Counted from the stretch's first letter, positions 8,096-18,569 are shown. The stretch: 64,000 bases of DNA from Cytobacillus oceanisediminis (GCF_004366035.1 NZ_SOEE01000001.1:496001-560000), one strand, 5' to 3'. Program-made: numbers and translations. The notes: generated from the sequence alone by a model not told the origin.

Positions 8096-9235
8096 TTAGC
8101 ACCCAATAAGGCGGGCAATGACCATTCTTTGCACCTCTGAGGTACCTTCACCTATTTCTGTGAGCTTTCCGTCTCTCATGTAGCGTTCTACATGGTAGTC
8201 TTTCATATAGCCGTATCCCCCGTGGATTTGGACGGCCTGATCGGCGATTTCCATACAGATTTCTGAAGCATAGAGCTTGCACATGGATGCTTCTTTTGCG
8301 AAAGGTCTACCCTGGTCTTTCAGCCATGCAGCTTTGTAAACCAGATTCCTTGCCAGTTCAATTTTCATTGCCATATCTGCAAGTTTAAATTGAATAGCTT
8401 GGAAATCTGATAGTGAACGGCCAAACTGCTTGCGTTCCTTTGCATACTGGAGTGCCTTGTCATAGGCAGCCTGTGCTATTCCCAGAGCCATGGCTCCAAT
8501 TCCAATACGGCCTCCATCCAATGTAATTAAAAATTGTTTAAAGCCCTCTCCTTTTTTGCCGAGCAAGTGCTCAGTCGGAACGCGCACGTCTTCAAGGACA
8601 AGTTCAGTAGTATTTGACGCATTGAGTCCCATCTTTTCGTAATTATCGATCACTGTAAACCCTTCTGCATCCGTTGGAACAATAATTGCGCTTATTTCTT
8701 TTTTGCCATCTTTTTCCCCGGTGATAGCAGTCAATGCTAAATGCTTTGCATAGCTTGCATTTGTAATGAAACACTTATTTCCGTTAATGATATATTCTCC
8801 ATCTTTTTCAACGGCTGTTGTCCTCGTGCCGCCTGCATCAGAGCCTGCATTTGGTTCTGTCAGACCGAAAGCTCCAAATGACTCACCTGTACAAATTGGC
8901 ACCAGATATTTTTTCTTCTGCTCTTCGGTTCCAAATAAATAAAGCGGTGCTCCGCCAAGAGAAATATGAGCCGAGTATGTGATTCCGGTAGAAGCGCACG
9001 CTCTGCTCAATTCTTCTGTTACAATAGCGAAACTTACAGTATCTGCCCCTGCGCCGCCATACTCTTCAGGGAAAGGAAGTCCCATTAAACCAAGGTCTGC
9101 CATTTTTTTAAAAACTTCTATCGGAAATTCTTTTGTACGGTCTCTTTCCGAAGCCCCCGGTGCCACTTCTTCCTGGGCAAATTCCCTTATGGTTTTATAG
9201 ATCATATTCTGTTCAGCCGTCAAATCAAAATTCAT
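8096..9235 (-). CDS. Acyl-CoA dehydrogenase (short/medium-chain type)
   Basis: FAD-dependent enzyme for the first step of fatty acyl-CoA beta-oxidation; 379 residues, the usual length. Visible motifs: FGLTEPNAGSDAGG (FAD/substrate loop), CFITNASYA, KMGLNASNTTELVLEDVRVP, QIHGGYGYMKDY, and near the C-terminus IGEGTSEVQ with the likely catalytic glutamate. Substrate length cannot be read from sequence. Start ATG 9235 has AAGGGGG six bases upstream. It stands alone, not beside etfAB or other beta-oxidation genes, and is not present at this position in the B. subtilis gene order as I know it. Confidence 0.88.
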   Translation of the reverse strand: MNFDLTAEQNMIYKTIREFAQEEVAPGASERDRTKEFPIEVFKKMADLGLMGLPFPEEYGGAGADTVSFAIVTEELSRACASTGITYSAHISLGGAPLYLFGTEEQKKKYLVPICTGESFGAFGLTEPNAGSDAGGTRTTAVEKDGEYIINGNKCFITNASYAKHLALTAITGEKDGKKEISAIIVPTDAEGFTVIDNYEKMGLNASNTTELVLEDVRVPTEHLLGKKGEGFKQFLITLDGGRIGIGAMALGIAQAAYDKALQYAKERKQFGRSLSDFQAIQFKLADMAMKIELARNLVYKAAWLKDQGRPFAKEASMCKLYASEICMEIADQAVQIHGGYGYMKDYHVERYMRDGKLTEIGEGTSEVQRMVIARLIGC

Positions 9236-9339
9236 TTGCATCCCCCTTAAACACAAAAGTTGTTGTATACGCTTTCATTACTATTATATAAGGGATGCAA
9301 GAGTTTTCTCAACATTTAAAAACTTTTTAAAATATTTTA

Positions 9340-9876
9340 TTATACGAATATAGAAATAACTATTAATACACATCCTATTGCTCCGGAAATCCAAAAATAT
9401 TGAAACTTCAACTTCAAACCCGCAAACAGCCAAAGAACACAATTAATTACTAGGGCCGCATAGAGAGCTTTCTGGTTTTCGGGATATACTTCCGATACAA
9501 GCCCAACAGTACCCATCAATAAATTCAAAGCTGCTGATATGATGGGAATATGCATCGATTTTGCTTTTCTGGAAAAATAAAAACCAAAGAAAATACATGG
9601 GAAAATAAAAAGAATCAAAATGGCAGTTTGCAAAATAATAGACAATTCAGTAAAATAAATTAATAAAGCAGAAATTGGAATAAGCAGCAAGAAAATAAGG
9701 TTGGCAAGAAAAAAACCCATTACACTTTTATGCTTTTTTATTTCCTTCGGCTGACTTCCTTCCGTATAAAGAGCCAGCAGGTAGTCACAATATCGATCAG
9801 GGAGCATTCGGCTATTCTTCCAATACAGAAGTTCGTTAACAATGACCTTTTTTCTGTTTTCATCCAACCAAAGCAC
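9340..9876 (-). CDS. Unrecognised five-helix membrane protein
   Basis: I do not recognise this 178-residue protein. Residues 1-50 are soluble and charged (RKKVIVNELLYWKNSRMLP, YCDYLLALYTEG). Five hydrophobic segments follow at roughly 52-74, 79-101, 107-125, 138-155 and 159-177. No catalytic motif is visible. The frame opens right behind the sigA terminator with TGA-CTG-GAT-GTG; no ATG start precedes residue 24. GTG 9876 lacks a clear ribosome site, while TTG 9867 has GGATGTG six bases upstream. Expression probably depends on readthrough from sigA or on a promoter inside the hairpin region. Coding is credible because the frame is long and membrane-patterned. Confidence 0.7.
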   Translation of the reverse strand: MLWLDENRKKVIVNELLYWKNSRMLPDRYCDYLLALYTEGSQPKEIKKHKSVMGFFLANLIFLLLIPISALLIYFTELSIILQTAILILFIFPCIFFGFYFSRKAKSMHIPIISAALNLLMGTVGLVSEVYPENQKALYAALVINCVLWLFAGLKLKFQYFWISGAIGCVLIVISIFV

Positions 9877-9883
9877 ATCCAGT

Positions 9884-9923
9884 CAAAAAAAATAGTTTAC
9901 TTCTATTTTAAGAAGTAAACTAT
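9884..9923 (-). terminator. Terminator of the dnaG-sigA operon
   Basis: Perfect 13-bp arms ATAGTTTACTTCT and AGAAGTAAACTAT around a six-base loop, then eight T on the minus strand, 17 bp past the sigA stop. Confidence 0.88.
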
Positions 9924-9940
9924 CCACTGGCAATTCTTTT

Positions 9941-11065
9941 TTATTCTAAGAAGTCTTTTAAACGCTTGCTTCTGCTGGGATGACGCAGTTTTCTTAAGGC
10001 TTTGGCTTCAATTTGACGTATACGCTCCCGGGTAACGCCAAATACCTTGCCAACTTCTTCTAAAGTCCTGGTTCGGCCGTCATCCAGTCCGAATCGAAGA
10101 CGAAGAACATTTTCTTCCCGGTCAGTAAGTGTGTCAAGAACATCTTCAAGCTGTTCTTTCAGGAGTTCATATGCCGCATGCTCTGATGGAGAAGTGGCAT
10201 CCTGATCTTCAATAAAGTCACCTAAGTGAGAGTCATCCTCCTCACCAATAGGTGTTTCTAATGAAACAGGTTCCTGTGCAATCTTAAGAATTTCTCTTAC
10301 TTTGTCTGGAGTTAAATCCATATCTTCAGCAATTTCTTCCGGTGTTGGTTCGCGGCCAAGATCCTGAAGAAGCTGACGCTGGACACGGATCAGCTTATTG
10401 ATGGTTTCAACCATATGGACAGGAATACGAATGGTCCTGGCCTGGTCAGCAATGGCTCTCGTGATGGCCTGGCGTATCCACCATGTTGCATACGTACTAA
10501 ACTTAAATCCTTTGCGGTAGTCGAATTTTTCAACCGCTTTTATCAGTCCCATATTTCCTTCCTGAATAAGGTCAAGGAAGAGCATTCCGCGTCCCACATA
10601 CCTTTTAGCAATACTTACAACCAATCGGAGGTTAGCTTCAGCGAGTCGTCTTTTTGCTTCTTCGTCGCCTTCCTCAATTCGATTGGCAAGTGCGATTTCT
10701 TCCTCTGCAGAGAGTAAGTCAACACGTCCAATTTCTTTTAGGTACATACGAACAGGATCATTAATTTTCACACCTGGAGGGACACTTAAATCATTAAGGT
10801 CAAATTCCTCTTCATTTTTTGCAAGCTCCTGAACATTCGGATCCTCATTCTCATTGTCTCCGACTAATTCAACACCCTGATCTCCCAGGAATTCATAGAA
10901 TTCATCCATCTGGTGGGAATCAACTTCAAATTGAGACAATCTTTCTGCTATATCATCATAGGCAAGGACACCTGTCTTTTTTCCTATTTCAACTAATTGA
11001 TCTTTCACTTGTTCAAGGGTCAACTCTGTATCAACCTCTTTTGAACGGGCCGACTTTTCAGCCAT
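9941..11065 (-). CDS. sigA: RNA polymerase primary sigma factor SigA (RpoD)
   Basis: Housekeeping sigma-70 of 374 residues. Region 1.1 covers residues 1-80. Region 1.2 reads [13 protein letters not shown]. Region 2 carries [23 protein letters not shown] and [12 protein letters not shown] for -10 binding and melting. Region 3 follows, and region 4.2 has the helix-turn-helix [19 protein letters not shown] for -35 binding. Start ATG 11065 is preceded by GGAGGGGG. It follows dnaG in the macromolecular synthesis operon, as in B. subtilis. Confidence 0.98.
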   Translation of the reverse strand: MAEKSARSKEVDTELTLEQVKDQLVEIGKKTGVLAYDDIAERLSQFEVDSHQMDEFYEFLGDQGVELVGDNENEDPNVQELAKNEEEFDLNDLSVPPGVKINDPVRMYLKEIGRVDLLSAEEEIALANRIEEGDEEAKRRLAEANLRLVVSIAKRYVGRGMLFLDLIQEGNMGLIKAVEKFDYRKGFKFSTYATWWIRQAITRAIADQARTIRIPVHMVETINKLIRVQRQLLQDLGREPTPEEIAEDMDLTPDKVREILKIAQEPVSLETPIGEEDDSHLGDFIEDQDATSPSEHAAYELLKEQLEDVLDTLTDREENVLRLRFGLDDGRTRTLEEVGKVFGVTRERIRQIEAKALRKLRHPSRSKRLKDFLE

Positions 11066-11176
11066 ATGTCCCCCTCCTTCCAAAAATCAAACACATTCTT
11101 AATACATCTTGCAAATGGGACTATTCCTAGGAGAAGCTTAATCCCCAAAAACATTTATTTAAGGCACACAGCCTTC

Positions 11177-12997
11177 TTATAGTGACTTTCGCAAATGAAG
11201 GATCTCCATTGCGATTAAAGCCGCTTTAGCATAATCCTTTTGTCGCTCTGCTTCTTTTTCTTCATTTAGTTTTTCCTTTATTTTTAACATCTTTTGATAA
11301 TTCAACACCTGTTTAAGATAATCTGATAATTCCTGTTCGCTTATTTCATCGTTTATGGACATCATTTCTATATCCACCACAATACGTTTCAGCTTTTCAT
11401 CTTTAATAAAATTTATAAATGCGCTGGGATCAGGCGTATGGCCTTTTTCGTAGAAACCTAAAAGATAGGTAATAATTGCCTGGTGTTCATCGATGTTAAA
11501 TGTATTTCCCTGAAGCATATCCTGGACTTTAAATGCTATGTCACTATTCCTGAGCATGTGGGCGATTAGCCTTCTCTCCGCTGTATGGTAGGCGGGTTTA
11601 AGACTGTCAGCCCTTTTTGGTGTTTGAAGCCTTTTTTGAGGTTCGAAAGCACCTTTCCCCTTATGTGTGTTCCTTCGCTTCTTCTCCGTATAATAGACCT
11701 GTTTTTGCTGCTCTTTCAAGGCTTCCAGAGAAAGTGAGAATTCATTTGCAAGCTGGCGCAGATAATGATCTCTTTCAACCGCTTTATCCAGCTGGCTGAT
11801 TTCCTTTAATACCTCTTCGATATAAAGGAGACGATCTCCTTCATTTTGAAGCCTTTTGCCCCTGCGGAGATAAAGAAGCTTAAATGCCATAAAGGTTATG
11901 CTGGATTCGATTACATCATGACGAAATTTTTCTTCGCCGAACTCATTGATATAATCATCCGGATCATATCCGTCAGGCATGAGCGCCACTCTGATCTGGC
12001 AGCCTGCTTCCATTAGCAGGTTTGCTGCCCGGTATGCGGCTTCAATACCCGCATTATCGGAATCATAGCAGATCGTGATTGATTGAACATTTCTTCTTAA
12101 AGAAGCAACATGTTCATCAGTTAAAGCAGTTCCCATCGTACCAACGCCATTGCCGACACCCGCACGATCAGCAGCGATTACATCTGCAAACCCTTCAAAA
12201 AGAACGGCCCTCTGCAATTTTTTAATCTGTGGTCTTGCCAAATGAAAATTATATAAAGTTTTGCTTTTATTGAAGATTGCAGTTTCAGGGCTATTTAAGT
12301 ATTTGGGCTCATCGTCCCCAAGTGATCTTCCCGAAAAAGCAATCGTATTTCCGCTGCGGTCAAAAATCGGGAACATGATTCTATCTCTGAAGCGGTCAAA
12401 ATAGTTCCCATCTTTCTCCCTTTTGATGATCAGTCCTGCTCTTTCCATAACATCTGCCGGGAATTTTCTTTTAGTCAGGAACTTGAAGACAAAATCCCAG
12501 GACTTCAATGAATAGCCGATTTGAAATTTTTCAATCGATTCCATTGTAAAGCCTCTATTAAGCAAATATTCAAGTGCATGCTGACCATCTTTTGTGTTTA
12601 CGAGCAGATGGTGATAAAATTTACGTAGAAGCTCATGAGCTTCCATCATCTGCTGTAAATCTACAGGCATTGATTTTGCTGATGCTGCAGATGCCGCATC
12701 AATTTCAAGCTTGACATTTCCTTTTTCAGCGAGTTTCAAGGCTGCTTCCTGAAAGGAATATCCTTCTAATTCCATTAAGAAAGAAAAGGCATTGCCTCCC
12801 GCTCCGCATCCAAAGCAATGATAGATTTGCTTTTCGGGCGATACAGAAAAGGAAGGAGTATTTTCGCCATGAAAAGGACAAAGCCCAAAATAGTTGCGTC
12901 CTTGCTTGTTTAATTGAATATAGTCGCCAATGACATCAACAATATCTACAGCTTGCCGAATCTCATTTACTTTCTCTTCGGCGATCCGTTCTGCCAT
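11177..12997 (-). CDS. dnaG: DNA primase
   Basis: Makes RNA primers at the replication fork; 606 residues. The CHC2 zinc ribbon has C40, H43, C61 and C64 (GLCPFHGE and YHCFGCGAGG). The TOPRIM catalytic core shows VLFEGFADVIAA and the acidic DSDNAGIEA. The C-terminal region (from about residue 470) corresponds to the helicase-interacting domain that binds DnaB/DnaC. The gene sits between yqxD and sigA. Confidence 0.97.
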   Translation of the reverse strand: MAERIAEEKVNEIRQAVDIVDVIGDYIQLNKQGRNYFGLCPFHGENTPSFSVSPEKQIYHCFGCGAGGNAFSFLMELEGYSFQEAALKLAEKGNVKLEIDAASAASAKSMPVDLQQMMEAHELLRKFYHHLLVNTKDGQHALEYLLNRGFTMESIEKFQIGYSLKSWDFVFKFLTKRKFPADVMERAGLIIKREKDGNYFDRFRDRIMFPIFDRSGNTIAFSGRSLGDDEPKYLNSPETAIFNKSKTLYNFHLARPQIKKLQRAVLFEGFADVIAADRAGVGNGVGTMGTALTDEHVASLRRNVQSITICYDSDNAGIEAAYRAANLLMEAGCQIRVALMPDGYDPDDYINEFGEEKFRHDVIESSITFMAFKLLYLRRGKRLQNEGDRLLYIEEVLKEISQLDKAVERDHYLRQLANEFSLSLEALKEQQKQVYYTEKKRRNTHKGKGAFEPQKRLQTPKRADSLKPAYHTAERRLIAHMLRNSDIAFKVQDMLQGNTFNIDEHQAIITYLLGFYEKGHTPDPSAFINFIKDEKLKRIVVDIEMMSINDEISEQELSDYLKQVLNYQKMLKIKEKLNEEKEAERQKDYAKAALIAMEILHLRKSL

Positions 12998-13036
12998 ATG
13001 AACAACTCCATTACTTACTCAGGTATTCGATAAACG

Positions 13037-13507
13037 TTACTGAATTCCTTCAAGATTCGACAAAATCTTTGTCAATTGCTGCACAAACATGGATCTGTCC
13101 TCTTTGCTGTATGGTTTTGGTCCTTTCCCATAAACTCCTCTTCTTCGCGCTTTCGCTGAAAGATGCCTCACTTCAAGCGCGGTCTGAATTTCATTTTCTT
13201 CAAATAAAATTCCCCTGGGAGAAAGGACATAAACACCATTGAGCAAAAGAGTTGATGCCAATCCAATATCTTGAGTTACAACTACATCTCCTGATTTCAC
13301 ATAATTCATTATGAATAAATCAGCAGCTTCCTTACTGCTGTCAACGAATTTCCAGACAGCCCCATTCAGGTCATTTTTCATATGGGCATAAGAAGCAACA
13401 AACACTGCGTCCATCGTAAAGGAATTGGCTATTTCGACAATTTCTTCTTTAACGGGACAGGAATCAGCATCCACAATAATGTTTGGTTTGCCTGATGTTC
13501 TAATAAT
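13037..13507 (-). CDS. yqxD: YqxD family protein (DUF188), probable ATT start
   Basis: A DUF188 (UPF0178/YaiI) family protein with a PIN-like fold. Conserved segments include VDADSCPVKEEI, FVASYAHM, DSSKEAADLFI, DVVVTQDIGLA and RGILFEENEI. Starting at GTG 13474 would cut the first beta strand (IIVDAD) and leave no ribosome site. The frame stays open upstream to a TGA, and GGAGTGAT (13513-13520) is placed five bases before ATT 13507 and eight before ATT 13504. No ATG, GTG or TTG exists in that stretch. I therefore infer an ATT start, giving 156 residues. Molecular function is unknown. It is the first gene of the dnaG-sigA operon. Confidence 0.82.
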   Translation of the reverse strand: MIRTSGKPNIIVDADSCPVKEEIVEIANSFTMDAVFVASYAHMKNDLNGAVWKFVDSSKEAADLFIMNYVKSGDVVVTQDIGLASTLLLNGVYVLSPRGILFEENEIQTALEVRHLSAKARRRGVYGKGPKPYSKEDRSMFVQQLTKILSNLEGIQ

Positions 13508-13874
13508 TCTACATCACTCCGCATAATCCTTCTTTGCATGAATAACTTTTGCATTGTGAGATATGTCGAATTTTTTCTTGGTCGAAAGCTTGACATGCCA
13601 CAATAAATAGTTTATTCCTTCGCAATGAACTCTAAACCTATTCAGGTACATTTTTATCACAATTTTTTATTATAGTACATTAATCTCTATTTTGCCATTA
13701 ATTTATCTGGGATGAATATAATTTAATTTACAGGTTTTCCCCTGAAAAAAAGCCATACTTGGAATGGAGGTTTATTCCCGGGTTACAGCGGGTCTCCCGC
13801 TCCCTCTTTTACCGCAAGCTAAACAGCATGAATGCCTAGTATAAAAAAGAAAAGGCACATAAAAAATTTATGTG
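13508..13874. other. Intergenic region upstream of the yqxD-dnaG-sigA operon
   Basis: About 365 bp without a gene. A TATAAT hexamer on the minus strand at 13669-13674 is a candidate -10 for the operon; its -35 is poor. A degenerate family A repeat remnant lies at 13745-13830, and the yqfL terminator follows. Confidence 0.5.
13745..13830. repeat. Possible degenerate family A repeat
   Basis: GC-rich island with CAGCGGGTCTCCCGCTCCC, resembling the central GCGGGGTCTC part of the other family A blocks, but both ends have diverged. The assignment is weak. Confidence 0.35.
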
Positions 13875-13876
13875 CT
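13842..13876 (-). terminator. Terminator of yqfL
   Basis: Arms GCACATAAA and TTTATGTGC around AAA, with T-rich sequence following on the minus strand, adjoining the yqfL stop codon. Confidence 0.75.
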
Positions 13877-14693
13877 AGCTTTTTGGAAAGTTTTTACGGT
13901 ATTGATTTAAGATCATATTGGCTGTCTCTTCTACTGCCTTATTGGTAACATCTATAACCGGGCATTTAATTTTGGATACGATCTTTTCAAAGTAACCTAT
14001 TTCTTCTTTAATTCTCTCAATATTAGCATAGCTGGCATTATCGCTTAAACCTAGCGATATTAGACGTTCTCTTCGGATAAAGTTTAATTTCTCAGGACTG
14101 ATTTTCAGGCCGAAGCACTTATCCGGCGGGACAAGAAACAGCTCTTCTGGAGGATCGACTTCAGGAACAAGGGGAACGTTAGCCACTTTAAGGCGCTTAT
14201 GTGCAAGATATTGAGAAAGAGGTGTTTTTGATGTCCTTGAAACGCCTATTAACACTATATCCGCTTTTAATATTCCACGAGGGTCTCGGCCATCATCATA
14301 TTTTACAGCGAACTCGATAGCCTCAATCTTTTTAAAATAATCCTCATCAAGCTTTCTGACCAGTCCAGGTTCAAAAAGGGGTGTAATGCCGCATGCTCTT
14401 TGGATTTGATCCATTAAAGGGCCAACGATATCAAAAGCATATATCCCTTCTTCCGCAGACCTCTGGTTAATATACTTCCTCATATCCGGCTTAACCATTG
14501 TATAGGCTATCATCCCATTATCCAGCTTTGCCAGCGAAATGACTTCATCAATATGTACTTTTTCTTCAACATATGGAAAGCGCTTAATAGATATATCACT
14601 GCCATTAAACTGGCTCGTGGCAGCTTTTGTTACAAGTTCGGCCGTTTCTCCCACAGAGTCCGAAACGACGTAGATAATCGGCAATTTTTCCAT
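13875..14693 (-). CDS. yqfL: Pyruvate, phosphate dikinase regulatory protein (bifunctional kinase/pyrophosphorylase)
   Basis: DUF299/PSRP family, 272 residues. It switches PPDK off and on by ADP-dependent phosphorylation and Pi-dependent dephosphorylation of a threonine. The nucleotide loop [11 protein letters not shown] lies near residues 156-166; [12 protein letters not shown] and the conserved NIERIKEEI region are also present. It lies directly downstream of ccpN, as in B. subtilis, where YqfL is needed for full CcpN function in gluconeogenic control. The spacing of 28 bp suggests one transcript. Confidence 0.93.
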   Translation of the reverse strand: MEKLPIIYVVSDSVGETAELVTKAATSQFNGSDISIKRFPYVEEKVHIDEVISLAKLDNGMIAYTMVKPDMRKYINQRSAEEGIYAFDIVGPLMDQIQRACGITPLFEPGLVRKLDEDYFKKIEAIEFAVKYDDGRDPRGILKADIVLIGVSRTSKTPLSQYLAHKRLKVANVPLVPEVDPPEELFLVPPDKCFGLKISPEKLNFIRRERLISLGLSDNASYANIERIKEEIGYFEKIVSKIKCPVIDVTNKAVEETANMILNQYRKNFPKS

Positions 14694-14721
14694 TCTTCAA
14701 CACCATCTCCTTCTTACTTTG

Positions 14722-15357
14722 CTACTTTTCCCCGGCCAGGGCCAAGAATGCTTTTGTCAGGTTTGTTTTGGTAATTCTGCCGTTTACTTCGAACCCTTTC
14801 TCCGTCTTTTTTACAACAGGCAGGGCATCGATTTGCTTTTCAATCAGCTTTTTAGCAACTTCTATGAGCAAATCATCTTTTTCACACATCGTAATATTAG
14901 GCATTCTTGTCATAATGATATTAACAGGGATGGAATTAAGCTCCTGCTTGCCAATACTTGCCCTAAGCAAATCCTTCCTTGACAAAACCCCTACAAGCAG
15001 CGAATTCTGATCTACTACAAATAGCGTGCCGACATCTTCCAGAAACATAGTCACAATTGCATCATACACCGATACATTTTCATTAACGACTACAGGAATG
15101 GATTGATAATCTCTTACATAAAGCTTCTGAAGATTTTCTGTCAACAGCTGTGCCCCGGTTTTCCCTGTATAAAAATAGCCTACACGCGGACGGGCATCCA
15201 AATAGCCTGCCATCGTTAATATAGCCAGGTCCGGCCTAAGTGTTGCCCTGGTTAAGTTAAGCTGTTCCGCTATACTCTCACCAGTGATCGGCCCGTTTTC
15301 TTTTACGATTTCTATGATCTTTTCCTGCCTTTTATTTAATTCGATTTTCCTCACCAC
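14722..15357 (-). CDS. ccpN: Transcriptional repressor CcpN
   Basis: Repressor of gluconeogenic genes (gapB, pckA) and of sr1 during growth on glucose. Residues 1-65 form a winged helix-turn-helix (QEKIIEIVKENGPITGESIA, LTRATLRPDLAIL). Residues about 75-205 hold two CBS domains that sense nucleotides (VGTLFVVD, VGVLSRKDLL, DALPVV). The sequence is very similar to B. subtilis CcpN from residue 4 on. Two tandem GTG codons (15357 and 15354) are the possible starts; neither has an ideal ribosome site because AGGTGG abuts them. Confidence 0.93.
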   Translation of the reverse strand: MVRKIELNKRQEKIIEIVKENGPITGESIAEQLNLTRATLRPDLAILTMAGYLDARPRVGYFYTGKTGAQLLTENLQKLYVRDYQSIPVVVNENVSVYDAIVTMFLEDVGTLFVVDQNSLLVGVLSRKDLLRASIGKQELNSIPVNIIMTRMPNITMCEKDDLLIEVAKKLIEKQIDALPVVKKTEKGFEVNGRITKTNLTKAFLALAGEK

Positions 15358-15506
15358 CTAATCTGAACAGGGTATTTTAATGATACTCATTTCTCACAAT
15401 AATAAGGTTATACTTTTATATAATTATTATATACTATTTGCCATAAATGAAAAGATGTGTTTCCTATATAGTTTTTCTTTACTTCGCCTAATATGTCCAA
15501 AATATG

Positions 15507-15538
15507 AAAGAGCCCGTCAGCAATATAACAGGCTCTTT
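15507..15538 (-). terminator. Candidate terminator after glyS
   Basis: Arms AAAGAGCC and GGCTCTTT around a 16-base loop, about 75 bp past the glyS stop. The following T run is poor, so strength is uncertain. Confidence 0.5.
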
Positions 15539-15613
15539 CCTGACAGCCAAAGCTGCTGTCCTCTCTCTTAAAATTTAATCCTATTCCAGAAAAAAACGCA
15601 AAATTTAAGCTCG

Positions 15614-17686
15614 TTATTTAACAATAATTTCGTTCATGTTTGCAAATTTCTTAATCACATCAGCCAAATTCGCCATCTGGTGCAGCCTATTGCTGCGAAT
15701 TTCCTGATTTTCATCCATAACCATAGTATGCTCGAAGTATTGATCAATTTCTGGTTTCAGGCTAATTAGCAGGTTAAAGGCAGCTTCTTCTGCAACCTCT
15801 TTTCTTAATTCCTCGTTCACTGATAAATATTTGTTGAATAGAGATTTTTCGTAATCATTTTCAAATAAGCTGCTGTCTATATCCCCTTTGACCTCTGCTT
15901 TAGAAGCAATGTTGATAACTCGGCTAAGAGCTTCAATACTTTCCTTGAAGCCTGCAGCATCCTTATGGGACTCCAATACTTCAGCTCTTTTTACAAGTGA
16001 AGGCACCGAACCGATTTCACTGCCTAAAACGGCTTCAATTAAGTCATAGCGAACTGTCTTCTCCTGCAGCAAATATTTGATTCTTAATTTAAAGAATGAA
16101 ACTAGTTCCTGCATCAATTCACTCTTTGATTTCTTTCCAATCTTCGAATTAAGAACAGTCTCAGAAGATAATGCAATCAATTCTTCGAGTTTCAAATCCC
16201 AATTTTTTGCCAGCAGCGTCTGGATAACACCCGTTGCCTGTCTTCTTAAGGCATATGGATCCTGGGAACCGCTTGGGATAATCCCTATTGCAAAGGAAGA
16301 CACAATTGTGTCGAGCTTTTCAGCAATGGAAAGCACTGCACCAGCATTACTTGCAGGCGTCTTGTCCTCTGCATTGCGCGGCATATAATGTTCATTGATT
16401 GCACGCGCCACAGCTTCTTTTTCACCTTTTTGCAGAGCGTATTTTTCCCCCATAAAGCCTTGCAGCTCTGGAAATTCATAAACCATATGTGAAACAAGGT
16501 CGAACTTGCTGATTTCAGCAGCCCGGTCTGTCACTGCCTTTGCCTCATCGCTGAAATGAAGATTTTCACTCAATTTACTTGCCAGCTGGCGAACACGGTC
16601 CACCTTTTCAGCAAGAGTTCCAATTTCTTCATGATAAACAATGTTTTTAAGTTTTTCCAGTGATGCCGCGATTTCCGTTTTCTGGTCCTCCCTGTAGAAG
16701 AAAGCTGCATCAGAAAGTCTTGCCCGCAATACTTTCTCATTTCCTTTAGCCACTTTCTCCAAATGTTCATGGGATCCATTTCGGACAGTTACAAAGTAAG
16801 GAAGCAGCCTGCCCTCTTTGGACTTTACCGGAAAATAACGCTGATGCTCTTTCATGGATGTAATTAAAACCTCTTCCGGAAGCTCCAGGTATTCTTCTTC
16901 AAACTGGCCATATAATGCTGTCGGATACTCAACCAGATTGTTTACTTCTTCCAATAAATCTTCATCTACAGGGATCACCCAGTCTTTTTCTTCTTCAATT
17001 TTTTCCAATTGTGATAGAATAGCACTTTTTCTTTCCTGCGGATTAGTTATCACATATTGCGCCAGCAGGGCCTTCTCATAATCAGAAGGATTGTTAATTA
17101 CAATCTCTTCGCCCAGAAACCGGTGGCCCCTTGTAAGGTTAGAAGTATGAACATTTGTAATTGCAAAAGGAATGACTTCATTTCCGAATAATGCCATAAG
17201 CCATTTGATCGGCCTGATAAAGCGCAGCTCCTGGTTTGCCCAGCGCATATTTTTCGGGAATGATAGCGAGGTGACAATCTGCTGGAGTTCCGGCAGCAGT
17301 GCTGCTGTTTCCTTACCTTTAATAAATTTGCTGACATGGGCATATTCAACCCCATTAATTTCTTTAAAGAATATATCTTCAACAGAAGCTCCCTGGCCCC
17401 GGCTGAATCCAACAGCAGCTTTAGACCATTCTCCATTATCGGTTAAGGCAATTTTTTTTGCAGGTCCTTTCGCTTCCTCATTTATGTCCTCCTGGGCGGT
17501 ATCTACTCCCGTTACAAGAACAGCCAAACGGCGGGGAGAAGAGAAAGCGCTGATCTCGTCAAAAGATATTTTCTTTTCCAAAAGCCATGATTTCACTTTA
17601 TCTGAAAGCTGATTCATTGAATTAGTGACAAATCTGGCAGGCATTTCTTCAAGTCCAATTTCCAGCAGAAGATCTTTCTTATTCAT
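15614..17686 (-). CDS. glyS: Glycyl-tRNA synthetase beta subunit
   Basis: The 690-residue tRNA-binding subunit of the heterotetrameric bacterial GlyRS. Features: N-terminal [20 protein letters not shown] and a long HD-like and anticodon-binding C-terminal region ([11 protein letters not shown]). It charges tRNA-Gly together with GlyQ. It overlaps glyQ by eight bases, so translation is likely coupled. The ATG at 17686 has GGAAGGAT upstream inside the glyQ end. Confidence 0.97.
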   Translation of the reverse strand: MNKKDLLLEIGLEEMPARFVTNSMNQLSDKVKSWLLEKKISFDEISAFSSPRRLAVLVTGVDTAQEDINEEAKGPAKKIALTDNGEWSKAAVGFSRGQGASVEDIFFKEINGVEYAHVSKFIKGKETAALLPELQQIVTSLSFPKNMRWANQELRFIRPIKWLMALFGNEVIPFAITNVHTSNLTRGHRFLGEEIVINNPSDYEKALLAQYVITNPQERKSAILSQLEKIEEEKDWVIPVDEDLLEEVNNLVEYPTALYGQFEEEYLELPEEVLITSMKEHQRYFPVKSKEGRLLPYFVTVRNGSHEHLEKVAKGNEKVLRARLSDAAFFYREDQKTEIAASLEKLKNIVYHEEIGTLAEKVDRVRQLASKLSENLHFSDEAKAVTDRAAEISKFDLVSHMVYEFPELQGFMGEKYALQKGEKEAVARAINEHYMPRNAEDKTPASNAGAVLSIAEKLDTIVSSFAIGIIPSGSQDPYALRRQATGVIQTLLAKNWDLKLEELIALSSETVLNSKIGKKSKSELMQELVSFFKLRIKYLLQEKTVRYDLIEAVLGSEIGSVPSLVKRAEVLESHKDAAGFKESIEALSRVINIASKAEVKGDIDSSLFENDYEKSLFNKYLSVNEELRKEVAEEAAFNLLISLKPEIDQYFEHTMVMDENQEIRSNRLHQMANLADVIKKFANMNEIIVK

Positions 17687-18569
17687 GAGATCCTTCCTCC
17701 TTATCCTTTAAAATTGGGAAGCCGAGTTTTTCTCTCTCTTCATAAAAAGTTTTGGCTACTTTTCTGGCCAGATTTCGGCATCGGGCGATATAGCCGGTTC
17801 TTTCTGTTACAGAAATCGCTCCCCTTGCATCAAGCAGATTAAAAGTATGAGAGCATTTTAATACGTAGTCATATGCCGGGTGTACTAGTCCCTCATCCAT
17901 TTGCCGATGTGCTTCTTTTTCATAAATATTGAACAAATTGAAGAGCATTTCCTGATCTGATGTTTCAAATGTGTATTTTGAATGCTCGAACTCAGGCTGC
18001 AGGAAGATATCTCTAACCGTAAACCCGTCAGTCCATTCAAGGTCAAAGACATTTTCCTTGTCCTGAATGTAGGATGCAAGCCTTTCAATTCCGTATGTAA
18101 TCTCAACCGACACAGGCTTACATTCCAATCCGCCTACCTGCTGGAAATATGTGAACTGCGTTATTTCCATACCATCAAGCCAAACTTCCCATCCTAAGCC
18201 TGCACAGCCAAGAGAAGGATTTTCCCAGTTATCTTCTACAAACCGGATATCATGTTCAAGCGGATCAATGCCCAATGCTTTTAATGAATCAAGATACAGC
18301 TCCTGAATATTATCCGGCGACGGCTTCATGATCACCTGAAATTGATGATGCTGATAAAGCCGGTTTGGATTCTCACCATAACGTCCATCGGCCGGACGGC
18401 GTGAAGGCTCCACATAAGCAACATTCCACGGTTCTGGACCAATCGCTCTTAAAAAAGTGTACGGGCTCATTGTTCCGGCCCCTTTTTCAGTGTCATAAGC
18501 CTGCATCAAGATACACCCCTGTTCAGACCAATGTTTTTGAAGTGTTAATATCATGTTTTGAATATTCAT
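17679..18569 (-). CDS. glyQ: Glycyl-tRNA synthetase alpha subunit
   Basis: The class II catalytic subunit, 296 residues. It holds the aminoacylation core: [49 protein letters not shown] and [13 protein letters not shown] (motif 3). It makes glycyl-adenylate and needs GlyS for tRNA charging. The start ATG 18569 follows AAAGAGGTG. A T-box leader controls it according to the charging of tRNA-Gly. Confidence 0.98.
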   Translation of the reverse strand: MNIQNMILTLQKHWSEQGCILMQAYDTEKGAGTMSPYTFLRAIGPEPWNVAYVEPSRRPADGRYGENPNRLYQHHQFQVIMKPSPDNIQELYLDSLKALGIDPLEHDIRFVEDNWENPSLGCAGLGWEVWLDGMEITQFTYFQQVGGLECKPVSVEITYGIERLASYIQDKENVFDLEWTDGFTVRDIFLQPEFEHSKYTFETSDQEMLFNLFNIYEKEAHRQMDEGLVHPAYDYVLKCSHTFNLLDARGAISVTERTGYIARCRNLARKVAKTFYEEREKLGFPILKDKEEGSHE

